Shown here one piece after another: positions 1-6,671 of a stretch of DNA of 11,613 bases. Location: contig JANBPU010000433.1 of the NCBI GenBank assembly GCA_027575805.1, positions 1-11,613 on the forward strand, written 5' to 3'. Source of the stretch: Mycoemilia scoparia (taxonomy: Eukaryota > Kickxellomycota > Kickxellomycetes > Kickxellales > Kickxellaceae). How positions within the stretch are numbered: position 1 is the stretch's first letter; each line of letters opens with the position of its first letter. The position numbers were made by a program, and so were the translations under genes. The notes under the pieces are model-generated. The model had not been told where the DNA came from. It made no database searches and was given only the letters and a program-made list of their open reading frames with translations.

Positions 1-122
1 TAAATGCTTTTATAACTATATATTTAAACAGCAGAAATATATGAGCAATAGCTTTTAAAGGACTACCATTAAATGATAAGCAATGTTGATCACTCATTTG
101 GCTGTGATAACCCTTACAGGTA
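1..122 (+). repeat. Terminal direct repeat, left copy
   Basis: These bases recur almost unchanged at 11492-11613, in the same orientation. I count one single-base deletion and about three substitutions over roughly 121 bp. The repeat consists of about 40 bp of AT-rich sequence beginning TAAATGCTTTTATAACTATA followed by the first two thirds of a family A inverted-repeat element. Both copies are cut by the window edges, so the full repeat unit is longer than can be seen here. Confidence 0.9.
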
Positions 123-160
123 TTGACCAGCAAAATATGCCCTTCAAAAACTATCACCCC
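42..160 (+). mobile_element. Family A small inverted-repeat element, copy A1
   Basis: The left end TGAGCAATAGCTTTTAAAGG pairs imperfectly with the right end CCCTTCAAAAACTATCACCC, matching the family pattern TGGGTAATAATTTTTGAAGG seen more clearly in copies A3 and A4. The interior has the family core CATTTGGCTGTGATAACCCT. It is about 119 bp and encodes no protein. A TA lies just outside the left end; the right flank reads TG, so the target duplication is decayed or absent. It lies about 80 bp past the stop of the 352-codon gene and may supply part of that gene's 3' end. Confidence 0.55.
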
Positions 161-238
161 TGTGTTAAAAATAAAGAAAAAGCAAAGATGGTGACACTCA
201 GATGTATCAATAAAATGTTAATGATCCAGAACAAACTC

Positions 239-1297
239 CTATTGTTGAAGCTGGCTATAAAGGAAGTTTTTGAATTCTTCAGTTCCAAAATGTTCTTCCT
301 TCTTGAACCATTCAACCAACTTTTCTACATCTTCTGACTTTCCTTTCCATTGTCCAAGAAACCAAACCATCCCACTCAAGAGATGGTTTATATGGACTTT
401 GCTGCCATCTGCATGACCAAGAGAGTTCCTCATCCAAATACTAGTAGTGACTCTACCTGTAACAATACACTTTTGAAGCTTTCCATTGGCAAAAATCTTG
501 CTGAATATTCCTCTGACTTTTTTAGTTTTTAAAGCTAGAGTACGATACTCCTCAGCATTTTTAAAAGGAGGTAGGCTAGAAAAATGCTCATAGAAGCCTT
601 TACTGTCAATGGAATCTTGAGTCTTTCTTGTAAGAAAAGTCTTCATGACCATTGTTCCTTGATCATAGATTGTTTTCCATAATTTATAGTAATCATTGGA
701 AAGCTTTTCTTCATTTTGCTCTAACTCTGTAGAGAGGTTATAGTGAAACAGGGAAGCATGTCCACAATCATACAACTTGACCAAGTATTCTATTCTGAGT
801 CCAACTAGGTTGACATTAGGTCTGGGAACTCCTGGTTGGCTATGGTATTCTCTTGAGCTTTGAACTTTCACCATTGCCTTTCTGACTTTGTCAGTAAGTA
901 ACTCAGCAGCTCCTTGAAGATAATAAAAATGATATGAGATATCTTCATTCACAGCAACAAGGGCCTGAGCATCCTTTTTAACTTGTTCAAGCATATTAGC
1001 AACCTGATCAATATCTCCAGACTTGCCAGTAAAAACAAAAAGAACCAAATAAATGAATGATAGGAACCATTCCATTTTCACTAGTTCAAGTGGCTTTTCC
1101 TGAGAAGACAGGGCATGCTGCTGCTGTTTGCCCTTGGAAGGCTGGGTAAGTTGCTGCTGTTTAGCCTTAAAAGGCTGGTTGCGTTGCTGCTTTCTACCTT
1201 GAGAAGGCTTGGAAGTTTGCTGCTTTTTGCCCTGAGAAGACTGCTTATGTTGCTGGCTTCTGCCTTTAAAAGGCTGGATAGATTGCTGTCGGTTCAT
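239..1297 (-). CDS. Unrecognised protein with N-terminal Gln/Lys 11-residue repeats and one hydrophobic segment
   Basis: I do not recognise this 352-residue protein. Residues 4-69 are six tandem 11-residue units that begin QQ and carry a central Pro/Ser-Phe/Ser-Lys/Gln-Gly-Arg/Lys. Residues 75-90 form one strongly hydrophobic stretch bordered by Lys74 and Lys92. The remaining 260 residues look soluble and helix-rich, with Trp, Tyr and charged clusters and a late GHADGSKVHINHLLSGMVWF segment. Read as written, it would be a type II membrane protein with a basic Gln-rich cytoplasmic tail, or a protein with an internal signal anchor. The hydrophobic stretch could instead be an in-frame 60-base intron (1022-1081). 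The ATG at 1297 follows a CT-rich leader and a TATA box at 1420-1427, which supports this start. Met75 is a possible alternative start that would give a cleavable signal peptide. Coding status is fairly secure; function is unknown. Confidence 0.75.
   Translation of the reverse strand: MNRQQSIQPFKGRSQQHKQSSQGKKQQTSKPSQGRKQQRNQPFKAKQQQLTQPSKGKQQQHALSSQEKPLELVKMEWFLSFIYLVLFVFTGKSGDIDQVANMLEQVKKDAQALVAVNEDISYHFYYLQGAAELLTDKVRKAMVKVQSSREYHSQPGVPRPNVNLVGLRIEYLVKLYDCGHASLFHYNLSTELEQNEEKLSNDYYKLWKTIYDQGTMVMKTFLTRKTQDSIDSKGFYEHFSSLPPFKNAEEYRTLALKTKKVRGIFSKIFANGKLQKCIVTGRVTTSIWMRNSLGHADGSKVHINHLLSGMVWFLGQWKGKSEDVEKLVEWFKKEEHFGTEEFKNFLYSQLQQ
1091..1288 (-). repeat. Six tandem 33-bp coding repeats (11 residues each)
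   Basis: Within the 352-codon gene, codons 4-69 are six in-register 33-bp units. Each begins with two Gln codons and has Gly-Arg/Lys or Ala-Lys near its end, for example QQSIQPFKGRS and QQLTQPSKGKQ. On the plus strand the same DNA appears as GCTGCTG-rich blocks alternating with AAAAGGCTGG-like blocks. The period is exact, so the tract can gain or lose units without breaking frame. Confidence 0.85.
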
Positions 1298-1419
1298 CTT
1301 TGGAGAGATGAATCAGGCTGGGTGCTGAAAGTTGGTTGTGAAGATTTGAGAGCTGGTGAGGTGTGTGAGGAGAAGGAGTGTGGATAAAGAATATGCATTT
1401 GTGACCTGACTTGGGGAGG

Positions 1420-1427
1420 TTTATATA
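1420..1427 (-). promoter_or_regulatory. TATA box of the 352-codon gene
   Basis: On the minus strand this reads GGCTATATAAACC, about 123 bp before the ATG at 1297. The leader in between is CT-rich (CACTCCTTCTCCTCACAC), as expected for a fungal 5' untranslated region. Confidence 0.65.
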
Positions 1428-1439
1428 GCCATTCCAAAC

Positions 1440-2062
1440 TCTACAAATTTTACTAAACAGGTCTACTATCTATACACAAATGCATGAAAATTTCCAAAAC
1501 TTTGGTAGTTTGTAATCATTTGCTTTTGCTAAACAAAAAAGAGTTGTCAATTTTATCTTTCTAACCAACATCAATCTTTGTCACAATAATTTATTGTATT
1601 TACTTTTTTGTACTATTTTCTTGTTTGTATTTTCTCTATAACTTGAATACTTTTTCTTTTGCTTGTGCAATTTTGATCTTATCATCTTTCTAAACAAGAC
1701 TTTGCAAAATTCTAAATGGCCATTCTGTTAAAACCTTTCTGCCAATTTTAATTTTACAACCAATCTTGTCAAAATAATTGATTCTTTGCTAGAAAAGCAA
1801 ATTTCTAAAATAGATATCACTACCACAACTTTTACAAAATTCCAAACATACCAGTACTACTATGAAAATTGGTATTTTAGTTGTTGTGCAAGAAAATCAG
1901 AGTAGTTGATTGACTAGGTTGCAATAATCATGTATTATAGACCAAGAAAGGCTAGAAGCCAATCAAAATGGTATTTCAAAAAAATAATTGTAAAGTAGTG
2001 CCAGTAATGTATGAGGATTTATTAGAAAACCTAGTGTTATCAAACAAGGCTTTAACTCTTGT
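1440..2062. other. AT-rich intergenic region without a supported gene
   Basis: No convincing coding frame is present. Variants of a motif resembling AAAATTCCAAAC occur near 1490, 1705 and 1840, and near-copies of CCAATCTTGTCAAAATAAT occur at about 1565-1592 and 1760-1781. This suggests an old, decayed duplication. The short open frame at 1968-2177 on the plus strand runs into repeat copy A2 and is not supported as a gene. Confidence 0.5.
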
Positions 2063-2065
2063 ATA

Positions 2066-2181
2066 TAGGTTGTTCTTTTTGAAGAGTGACAATTTACTAA
2101 TAAACTATGGCTACTCATTTGGCTTTAATTGCACTTATAATTTTCGGCAGTTAAAAGGTACTTTTCAAAAACTATGACCCA
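2066..2181 (+). mobile_element. Family A small inverted-repeat element, copy A2
   Basis: The left end TAGGTTGTTCTTTTTGAAGA and right end CTTTTCAAAAACTATGACCC are diverged forms of the family A inverted ends. The interior ACTCATTTGGCTTTAATTGC matches the family core. The left flank is TA and the right flank CA, so this copy looks older than A3. Family B copy B1 begins immediately after it. Confidence 0.55.
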
Positions 2182-2183
2182 CA

Positions 2184-2290
2184 TGGCTAGATTTCACAAA
2201 GCCTTAGGCAAAATGGGTCCTCAGGAATTGCACATACAATGTCTTTGTGATTGGGCCAAAATATGAGGGTCCACTTCTGCTTACCATATG
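2184..2290 (+). repeat. Family B repeat, copy B1
   Basis: This copy includes TTCACAAAGCCTTAGGCAAA, then GGTCCTCAGGAATTGCACAT, GTGATTGGGCCAAAATATGA and GGGTCCA. The same ordered blocks recur at 5553-5696 and twice at 11262-11441. There is no coding capacity. It lies between A2 and A3. Confidence 0.6.
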
Positions 2291-2354
2291 CTTGATCGAT
2301 TGTGAATTTTCACCATATTTCTTACCTTGCAATTTGCCGTATAATATTATTATA

Positions 2355-2468
2355 TGGGTAATAATTTTTGAAGGGTGAAAGTTTACTAGTAAATCTGGAC
2401 ATCCATTTGGCTGTGATTCCCTTATAATCACTGGTCCCAAAAATTCACCCTTCAAAAATTATGATCCA
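2355..2468 (+). mobile_element. Family A small inverted-repeat element, copy A3 (best preserved)
   Basis: The 25-bp ends match each other with two mismatches: left TGGGTAATAATTTTTGAAGG..., right (reverse complement) TGGATCATAATTTTTGAAGG.... A TA dinucleotide flanks both sides, as expected for a Tc1/mariner-type target duplication. The 114-bp body contains CATTTGGCTGTGATTCCCTT and no open frame of note. Size, inverted ends and TA flanks fit a non-autonomous MITE. Assignment to the Tc1/mariner group is inference. Confidence 0.7.
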
Positions 2469-2578
2469 TATGGTTACCAATATGGCCATATGTGTGGTCG
2501 TAGTATCTTATTAGCAAAAAGGCTACATGAAATAATAACAAATTTAGAATGTCTGAAGCAGCTTTTTGATAAATTTGT

Positions 2579-2584
2579 TTTATT
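2579..2584 (-). promoter_or_regulatory. Candidate AATAAA signal of the 239-residue paralogue
   Basis: On the minus strand AATAAA lies about 60 bases past the stop codon at 2645, a typical spacing for a poly(A) signal. It supports the minus-strand gene model. Confidence 0.5.
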
Positions 2585-2644
2585 AATTTATGAATTTAAT
2601 AATATCTACAAAAGTTCAAGCCAATCGAGTTGCTGCTTTTGTAA

Positions 2645-3398
2645 CTAATCCTTATTCTTTCTTTCAAACACTTCATCTTCATCATCATCATCATTTTCAG
2701 TATCTACATGGCTGTCGTTATCACTAAGAAGCTCATTTTCACTTGATTCAGATTCCTCCCTTTTCTGGCTAATGTATTTATTATAGCTACTGTCACTCTC
2801 ATTCTCACTGTCTTGAACGTAGGACTCATTAGCCAATTCTGCAACGGATACCTTGTCATCATTATCAGTATCATCGTCTTGTTGGTCTAGATAAATTGGG
2901 AAAATGGTAACCCATATACGATCTTCAATCATGTCTACATTACTTTCTTCCAAGTCAAGCTCATCAAAATTAAGACTTCCAATAGCTGAATCTGTTGACG
3001 ATTCATCTGTTTCATCATCATTATCATCGTCATCGTCATTGTCATCCTCTTCTTCAGATTCCTCACCTACTATTTTTGCTTCATAAAATAAAGTATTTGG
3101 AAGATTGTTATCGGAATTTATTGAATTTTGGAATAAATCACGTGACAAATCATCATTACTCTCTGCTGCATATTCCTGATCTTCAAATCTATTTGCATTC
3201 CTTAAATAAATATCTCTATTCCTCTAAAGCATGCACATAAAATAATAAATATTCATATAGCAGATGTTAGCTTAACCCACTCTTCCTTTGTATGTATGTA
3301 TATATATATGTGTGTGTGTGTGGGTGTGTCAAAGTGTGTTTTTTCCAACCTTCTACTATCACCTAAATGCAGTTTTAATTTTATTATTTTTGCTGGTA

Positions 3399-3445
<47 letters not shown>

Positions 3446-3596
3446 GCTGACTTACCCAAGTTTGTCTACTATTTTTAATTTCATTTATGATTTCTTCATA
3501 AAGTTCAGGCTGAGGGTTTTGGTCATTTCTTTCAATAAAGACATTGCACCAAACGGTCGAGCCATCAGAATCATCTCTCCATTCAAAATTTGTCAT
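2645..3596 (-). CDS. Unrecognised acidic protein, tandem paralogue 1 (two exons, 239 residues)
   Basis: Exon 1 is 3456-3596 (47 codons, starting MTNFEWRDDSDGS) and exon 2 is 2645-3223 (192 residues plus stop). The 232-base phase-0 intron has a GTAAGT donor after a TGG codon and a CTTTAG acceptor. The exon 1 product is about 40% identical, without gaps, to exon 1 of the neighbour at 4373-5051. Similarity continues into exon 2 (RNRDIYL against GGYTIYL). Residues 1-99 form a compact domain, and residues 100-126 are an Asp/Glu run. Residues 127-162 align with the end of the neighbour and are followed by a further acidic Ser-rich tail that the neighbour lacks. There is no signal peptide or membrane segment, so an intracellular, perhaps nuclear or chaperone-like, location is a guess. 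A TATAAAA lies 38 bp before the ATG and AATAAA about 60 bp after the stop. I do not recognise the family. Confidence 0.75.
3293..3328. repeat. GTAT/TA/TG compound microsatellite in the intron
   Basis: Runs of GTAT, TA and TG follow each other inside the intron of paralogue 1. They generate meaningless short open frames. Confidence 0.9.
3402..3445. repeat. (TTA)n microsatellite in the intron of paralogue 1
   Basis: There are about 14-15 uninterrupted TTA units, ending 10 bases before the 5' splice site on the minus strand. Open frames of Leu or Ile runs across this tract are artefacts. Confidence 0.95.
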
Positions 3597-3633
3597 CTTT
3601 TTTGCTATTGTTGTTTTTTTAGATAATAATATG

Positions 3634-3640
3634 TTTTATA
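3634..3640 (-). promoter_or_regulatory. Candidate TATA box of paralogue 1
   Basis: The minus strand reads ACTATAAAACAT, 38 bp upstream of the ATG at 3596. A second AT-rich candidate (TTATATACTT) lies near 3660. The short distance implies a very short leader if this box is used. Confidence 0.4.
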
Positions 3641-3664
3641 GTATAATAAAAAGGCAAGTATATA

Positions 3665-4280
3665 ATTTTTTTCAAATAATCAAGAGAGATTTGAGCTACT
3701 TTATATAATAAATGTTGCAAAGCGTAATCTAGTAAATAAATGAATGTGACTGCATAATGATATTACTGATTAGAGTAAACCTAGGCACATCCTTCCTTGC
3801 ATTACTGCTTTCCACTATTTAATCAGATAACATAGATTGGAATTTTTTTTAAACTTACTCTAACTCTAGTTGTTCATGTCCTATCGATAACATAACAAAG
3901 AAAATAGATATGATTGATTGAGTAATTATGTGTAGACTCAATGGTATCGATCATATCAATTATTGAAGTTTAAGGGCTCACACACACACTCTCTCTTTAT
4001 TAAGAGATAATCAAAAGATGTCTACTCACTAAAACAATTTCTTACAATCTTATCTTTTGCTACATTACCATGAAAGGACCATTGATTTTATTCATGATAT
4101 CAATGTGATCGATTGTATCATCGAAGCGCATCTAAATGACTTGACTTGTCTTTATATTGGTACTGCCACTTTATATGCTAACATCTAAGTATAGATGACG
4201 ATACCATTCTGTTTCAATTAGAAAAAATCATATCAAACATAATATTTTTCATTAAAAACTATATTCGCTCAATATTTTCT
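3665..4280. other. Intergenic region between the two paralogues
   Basis: No gene is supported. It contains a short CA/CT microsatellite at 3979-3996. It also has two imperfect, oppositely oriented ATCGAT-centred stretches: TGGTATCGATCATATCAAT near 3941 and ATCAATGTGATCGATTGTAT near 4100. The region serves as the 3' flank of paralogue 2 and the far upstream region of paralogue 1. Confidence 0.5.
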
Positions 4281-4281
4281 C

Positions 4282-4287
4282 TTTATT
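4282..4287 (-). promoter_or_regulatory. Candidate AATAAA signal of the 182-residue paralogue
   Basis: Minus-strand AATAAA lies about 86 bases past the stop at 4373, consistent with poly(A) addition. Confidence 0.45.
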
Positions 4288-4372
4288 TTTATAAACAGTG
4301 ACTTTAAACAACAACTCCCCACTCACAGTTATTGCTAATACTGCTACTATTGTAAAAGGTAAATTGTTTGAT

Positions 4373-5051
4373 CTAAGACAAGAAGCTGATTTGTTGTGCA
4401 GAAACATAAATACGAACACTGGCATCACTCATCTGGATAAAACCAGAAATCGCAAAGCTGAAATCAATTTCTTCATCACCACTTTCGATAGACACCAAAG
4501 TATTATCCGAACTGCAATCATCATCATCATCATCATTACTTCTCTCATCTTCATTTTCGCCTTCTTCATTTTCATTCACCTGTCCACCTGCTTCTTCGTC
4601 TTCCGTGGATTGATCGGGCATGTTTTCTTCCAACATAACTCGATACAATAACGTAAATCCATGCAAATATCCGTGTAGTGCAAATGGTCTAGTTATATGA
4701 AAAGTCAAATCACTGGAATCACGGACTTGTTCTGGACTAAAAATGCTTGTAGTTGGTTGTAAATAGATAGTATAACCTCCCTACAAACAGATTGATATAG
4801 ATCAGAGTGTGTGACGAGTGAGTGGAAATTAGACCGACCCCGCCCCACACAGCTATATCTATAGATATATATATATATATATATACGTGCGTGGCTTTGT
4901 GACTACTTACCCAGTCTTGATATCTAGACCTCAATTCATCAATAATTTCTTGATACAACCCTGGTAAAGGATCTGGTTCATCTCGAACGATTGTTACATG
5001 ACAAGTTAATCGTGTACCGTGTTCTACTTGTTCCCACTCAAAAACTGGCAT
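4373..5051 (-). CDS. Unrecognised acidic protein, tandem paralogue 2 (two exons, 182 residues)
   Basis: Exon 1 is 4911-5051 (47 codons, starting MPVFEWEQVEHGTR) and exon 2 is 4373-4780 (135 residues plus stop). The 130-base phase-0 intron has a GTAAGT donor and a TTTGTAG acceptor. Shared exon 1 residues with paralogue 1 include FEW (4-6), Cys17, Pro28, Pro30, LY (32-33), EII (35-37) and Trp47. Exon 2 opens GGYTIYLQPTTS, continues through FHITRPFALHGYLHGF (about 74-89), has an acidic linker at 101-139 with six Asp in a row, and ends with a short domain (140-182). That end domain aligns with residues 127-162 of paralogue 1. It lacks paralogue 1's second acidic tail. A TATA box lies 111 bp upstream and AATAAA 86 bp downstream. 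The likely role is soluble and intracellular; the function is not recognisable. Confidence 0.75.
4865..4885. repeat. (AT)n microsatellite in the intron of paralogue 2
   Basis: Uninterrupted AT dinucleotides lie inside the 130-base intron. The intron of paralogue 1 carries TTA and TG runs instead, so the two introns expanded independently. Confidence 0.9.
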
Positions 5052-5161
5052 ATCTTTTTTTCTTTCTCGACAATAGAAATGATGATGATGATAAATAATA
5101 GAGCTTTAAAAGCAAAAAGAGAATTGTTAACATTTAAAACATCGTGGTAGTTGTGGTAGAG

Positions 5162-5169
5162 TATTTATA
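5162..5169 (-). promoter_or_regulatory. TATA box of paralogue 2
   Basis: The minus strand reads GTCTATAAATACTC, 111 bp before the ATG at 5051. The leader contains a short ATC run (5079-5093) and a purine-rich stretch just before the start codon. Confidence 0.6.
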
Positions 5170-5174
5170 GACGT

Positions 5175-5460
5175 AAAACCCAGTGTATTGGAAACCCTTT
5201 ATCCTTGTAATATATAAACACGGGTTCAATTGTATTTCATATATGTTCAGTGAAGACTCCAGGTAATATAGCTTTGGAAGCCAGAAGTACACTTACATAC
5301 ACACATATATAGAAGTATTTAAAATTCTCCCATTCAATAATTTTGTTGATTCCATGAAATGTGTATGTCCTTCATGGTATCTTTTGAACAAATAATTCAG
5401 ATTTATTGAAGGATGTAATTTGATTACATAAAGTAAAAAATAGCCAAAGCACACAAGTCT
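5175..5460. other. Non-coding region upstream of paralogue 2
   Basis: There is no coding signal. The only local structure seen is a perfect 7-bp inverted repeat, ATGTAAT-TTG-ATTACAT, at 5413-5429. It could be a protein-binding site or chance in AT-rich DNA. Confidence 0.4.
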
Positions 5461-5463
5461 ATA

Positions 5464-5550
5464 TGAGTTATTATTTTTGAAGGGCTATAGAGTCACACAT
5501 TTGGCTGGGATTGCCCCTATCAACATGCACCCTTCAAAAATTATTACCCA
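5464..5550 (+). mobile_element. Family A small inverted-repeat element, copy A4
   Basis: This is the most compact copy at 87 bp. The left end TGAGTTATTATTTTTGAAGG pairs with the right end CCTTCAAAAATTATTACCCA. TA flanks both sides. The core CACATTTGGCTGGGATTGCC matches the other copies. It ends exactly where family B copy B2 begins. Confidence 0.7.
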
Positions 5551-5552
5551 TA

Positions 5553-5696
5553 TGAGCATAATAGGTCCCCAGAAGAAGTTGCATATGAAATGGCTGGCGA
5601 TTGGGCCAAAATCTGATGAAGGCCCATCTCTGCCAACCATTCATACGCAATTCTAGGGGACCTATTATGCTCAAGGCCTTGTGAACTCTGACCTTA
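5553..5696 (+). repeat. Family B repeat, copy B2, with perfect 18-bp inverted ends
   Basis: TGAGCATAATAGGTCCCC (5553-5570) and its exact reverse complement (5656-5673) bound a 121-bp unit. The left part carries the family B blocks TTGCATATGAAATGGCTGGC and GATTGGGCCAAAATCTGATG. The right part, read on the minus strand, repeats the family start TTCACAAGGCCTTGAGCATA followed by AATTGCGTATGA. The copy is therefore a head-to-head pair of partial B units. It could be a MITE-like element or a fold-back duplication. Confidence 0.65.
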
Positions 5697-5781
5697 TATG
5701 CAAATAAATGCTTATTGAATCAAAATTCAATATTGAATTTTTTATACACAGAAATATACACAAGCACATACGCACGTACAG

Positions 5782-5987
5782 CTATACCTCTTGATTTTGC
5801 GCGATTTGCTGCTTGTTCTTGGGCAATAACAGCGCCATTACCAAGCAAAAGTACAACCGCGCCATCATACGATGTACCACCTCTTTATTTGACACCCTTT
5901 CTTCTTCTAGCGGTAGGAAGGAGAACCATTTATTTGTCAAGTTCTCTATCTGAAGGGAACAGATTGGGTACCCTCGTAGTACATTTC
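5782..5987 (-). pseudogene. Possible last exon of a C2-domain protein, probably decayed
   Basis: After a good acceptor (GATTTGCAG, minus strand), 67 codons stay open to a TAG at 5782. GC content is clearly above the surroundings. The start resembles the closing strands of a C2 lipid/Ca-binding domain: a Gly, then alternating hydrophobics, then an IENLTNKWFSFLPLEEE segment that fits the family's L-x-x-L-x-x-x-W-x-x-L ending. From about 5880 onward a second minus frame (GGTSYDGAVVLLLGNGAVIA) also looks coding, which suggests a frameshift. No ATG-started complete gene can be assembled, so I call it a remnant. A real multi-exon gene with unseen exons is possible. Confidence 0.4.
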
Positions 5988-6041
5988 CTGCAAATCGGCC
6001 TATAAGCTATACATTTTAGCTGAAGGCTCGGTGATGATTAG

Positions 6042-6152
6042 CTAGTATCCAAGGGAGTAGTATACTAGTACTACTCTTTTAGAGGAGACTACTCTGCCAT
6101 TGAAACCCATCAACCAATTGCTGCTACCATTTTTATCCGTGTAAAGATGATA
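6042..6152 (-). pseudogene. Possible upstream exon fragment of the same C2-domain remnant
   Basis: The minus strand shows TACTAAT followed by a GCATAG acceptor, a textbook fungal intron 3' end. An open stretch begins YHLYTDKNGSSNWLMGFNGR and stops in frame at 6042. The pattern D-K-N-G-S-S and a following F-N-G-R-V-V match the Ca-binding loop region of C2 domains (normally D-K-N-G-x-S-D-P-Y). Here the Asp-Pro-Tyr is missing. Sequence for the middle C2 strands (the L-N-P-x-W-N-E region) is absent between this fragment and 5987, so the gene is probably broken. A GTGAGT at 6274-6279 is a candidate donor for a preceding exon. Confidence 0.35.
6055..6076. repeat. Short perfect inverted repeat
   Basis: GAGTAGTA and TACTACTC are separated by six bases. 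It lies inside the candidate C2 exon fragment and could form a small hairpin, or it could be chance. Confidence 0.4.
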
Positions 6153-6279
6153 CTATGCAGCATATATTAGTATAACGCCAAAAAGTGTTATCTAGCTACA
6201 AAGAACCTCATCAACAATAGGACAAAACAGCCAGAAAGATATTGTTTAATTCCAAACAAAGAAACTACATCTCACTCAC

Positions 6280-6670
6280 TGCCACATCTACTGAATCGAA
6301 CAAGTAGCACACATGCCCAAATAAAAAAGCTAGACCCTCCTATTGCTTAACATTGTCTCTTCTGCTCTTGCCTTATTCGGCACCTTTTGAAGAACAAATT
6401 CGACCGAAAAGAAGTTTATTCACCACCACTGGCTAAAGGCACATGCACACACAAAACTTTCTGCATAGACATTTATGTTGTGCCACCATCAGTGCGTAAT
6501 GGCCGTGTCCAAAATAGATTTCTTTAATACGATACTAAACCTGTTTTGCAATAATCATTCTTGCAAGCCCTTTGAGCATTATAGTATAAATGTTTTCTCC
6601 AGCATCACTCATTAACACCATAGTGATGATTAAGCCTTCTATTACTCCTAAGGAGGCAGTCATATGCCAT
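6280..6670. other. Region between the C2 remnant and element A5, no supported gene
   Basis: Composition is mixed and no frame stays open for long on either strand. A 7-bp inverted repeat, CATCACT and AGTGATG, lies at 6603-6609 and 6622-6628. If the C2 remnant had further 5' exons they would lie here, but I cannot identify any. Confidence 0.35.
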
Positions 6671-6671
6671 A

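Noticed and set aside
83..337. Plus-strand open frame at the left end
   Set aside because: It begins inside repeat A1 and overlaps the 3' end of the minus-strand gene on the other strand.
1115..1387. Plus-strand Leu-rich open frame with a repeated motif
   Set aside because: It is antisense to the 11-residue repeat of the minus-strand gene and reaches into that gene's leader.
3288..3626. Plus-strand open frames with long Leu or Ile runs
   Set aside because: They are translations of the TTA microsatellite inside an intron of the minus-strand gene.
5221..5240. GGTTCAATT resembling a tRNA T-loop
   Set aside because: No acceptor stem, D-loop or anticodon arm can be placed around it.
5740..5870. 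Similarity of the minus frame G-N-G-A-V...A-K-S-R-G to beta-ketoacyl synthases (G-E-G-A...A-K-A-R-G)
   Set aside because: It rests on a handful of small residues, lacks the catalytic context, and a C2-protein tail explains the neighbouring frame better.
5715..6005. Plus-strand open frame of 96 codons
   Set aside because: It is antisense to the C2-like minus-strand stretches, which have better splice context and domain-like motifs. Its own product shows no recognisable pattern.
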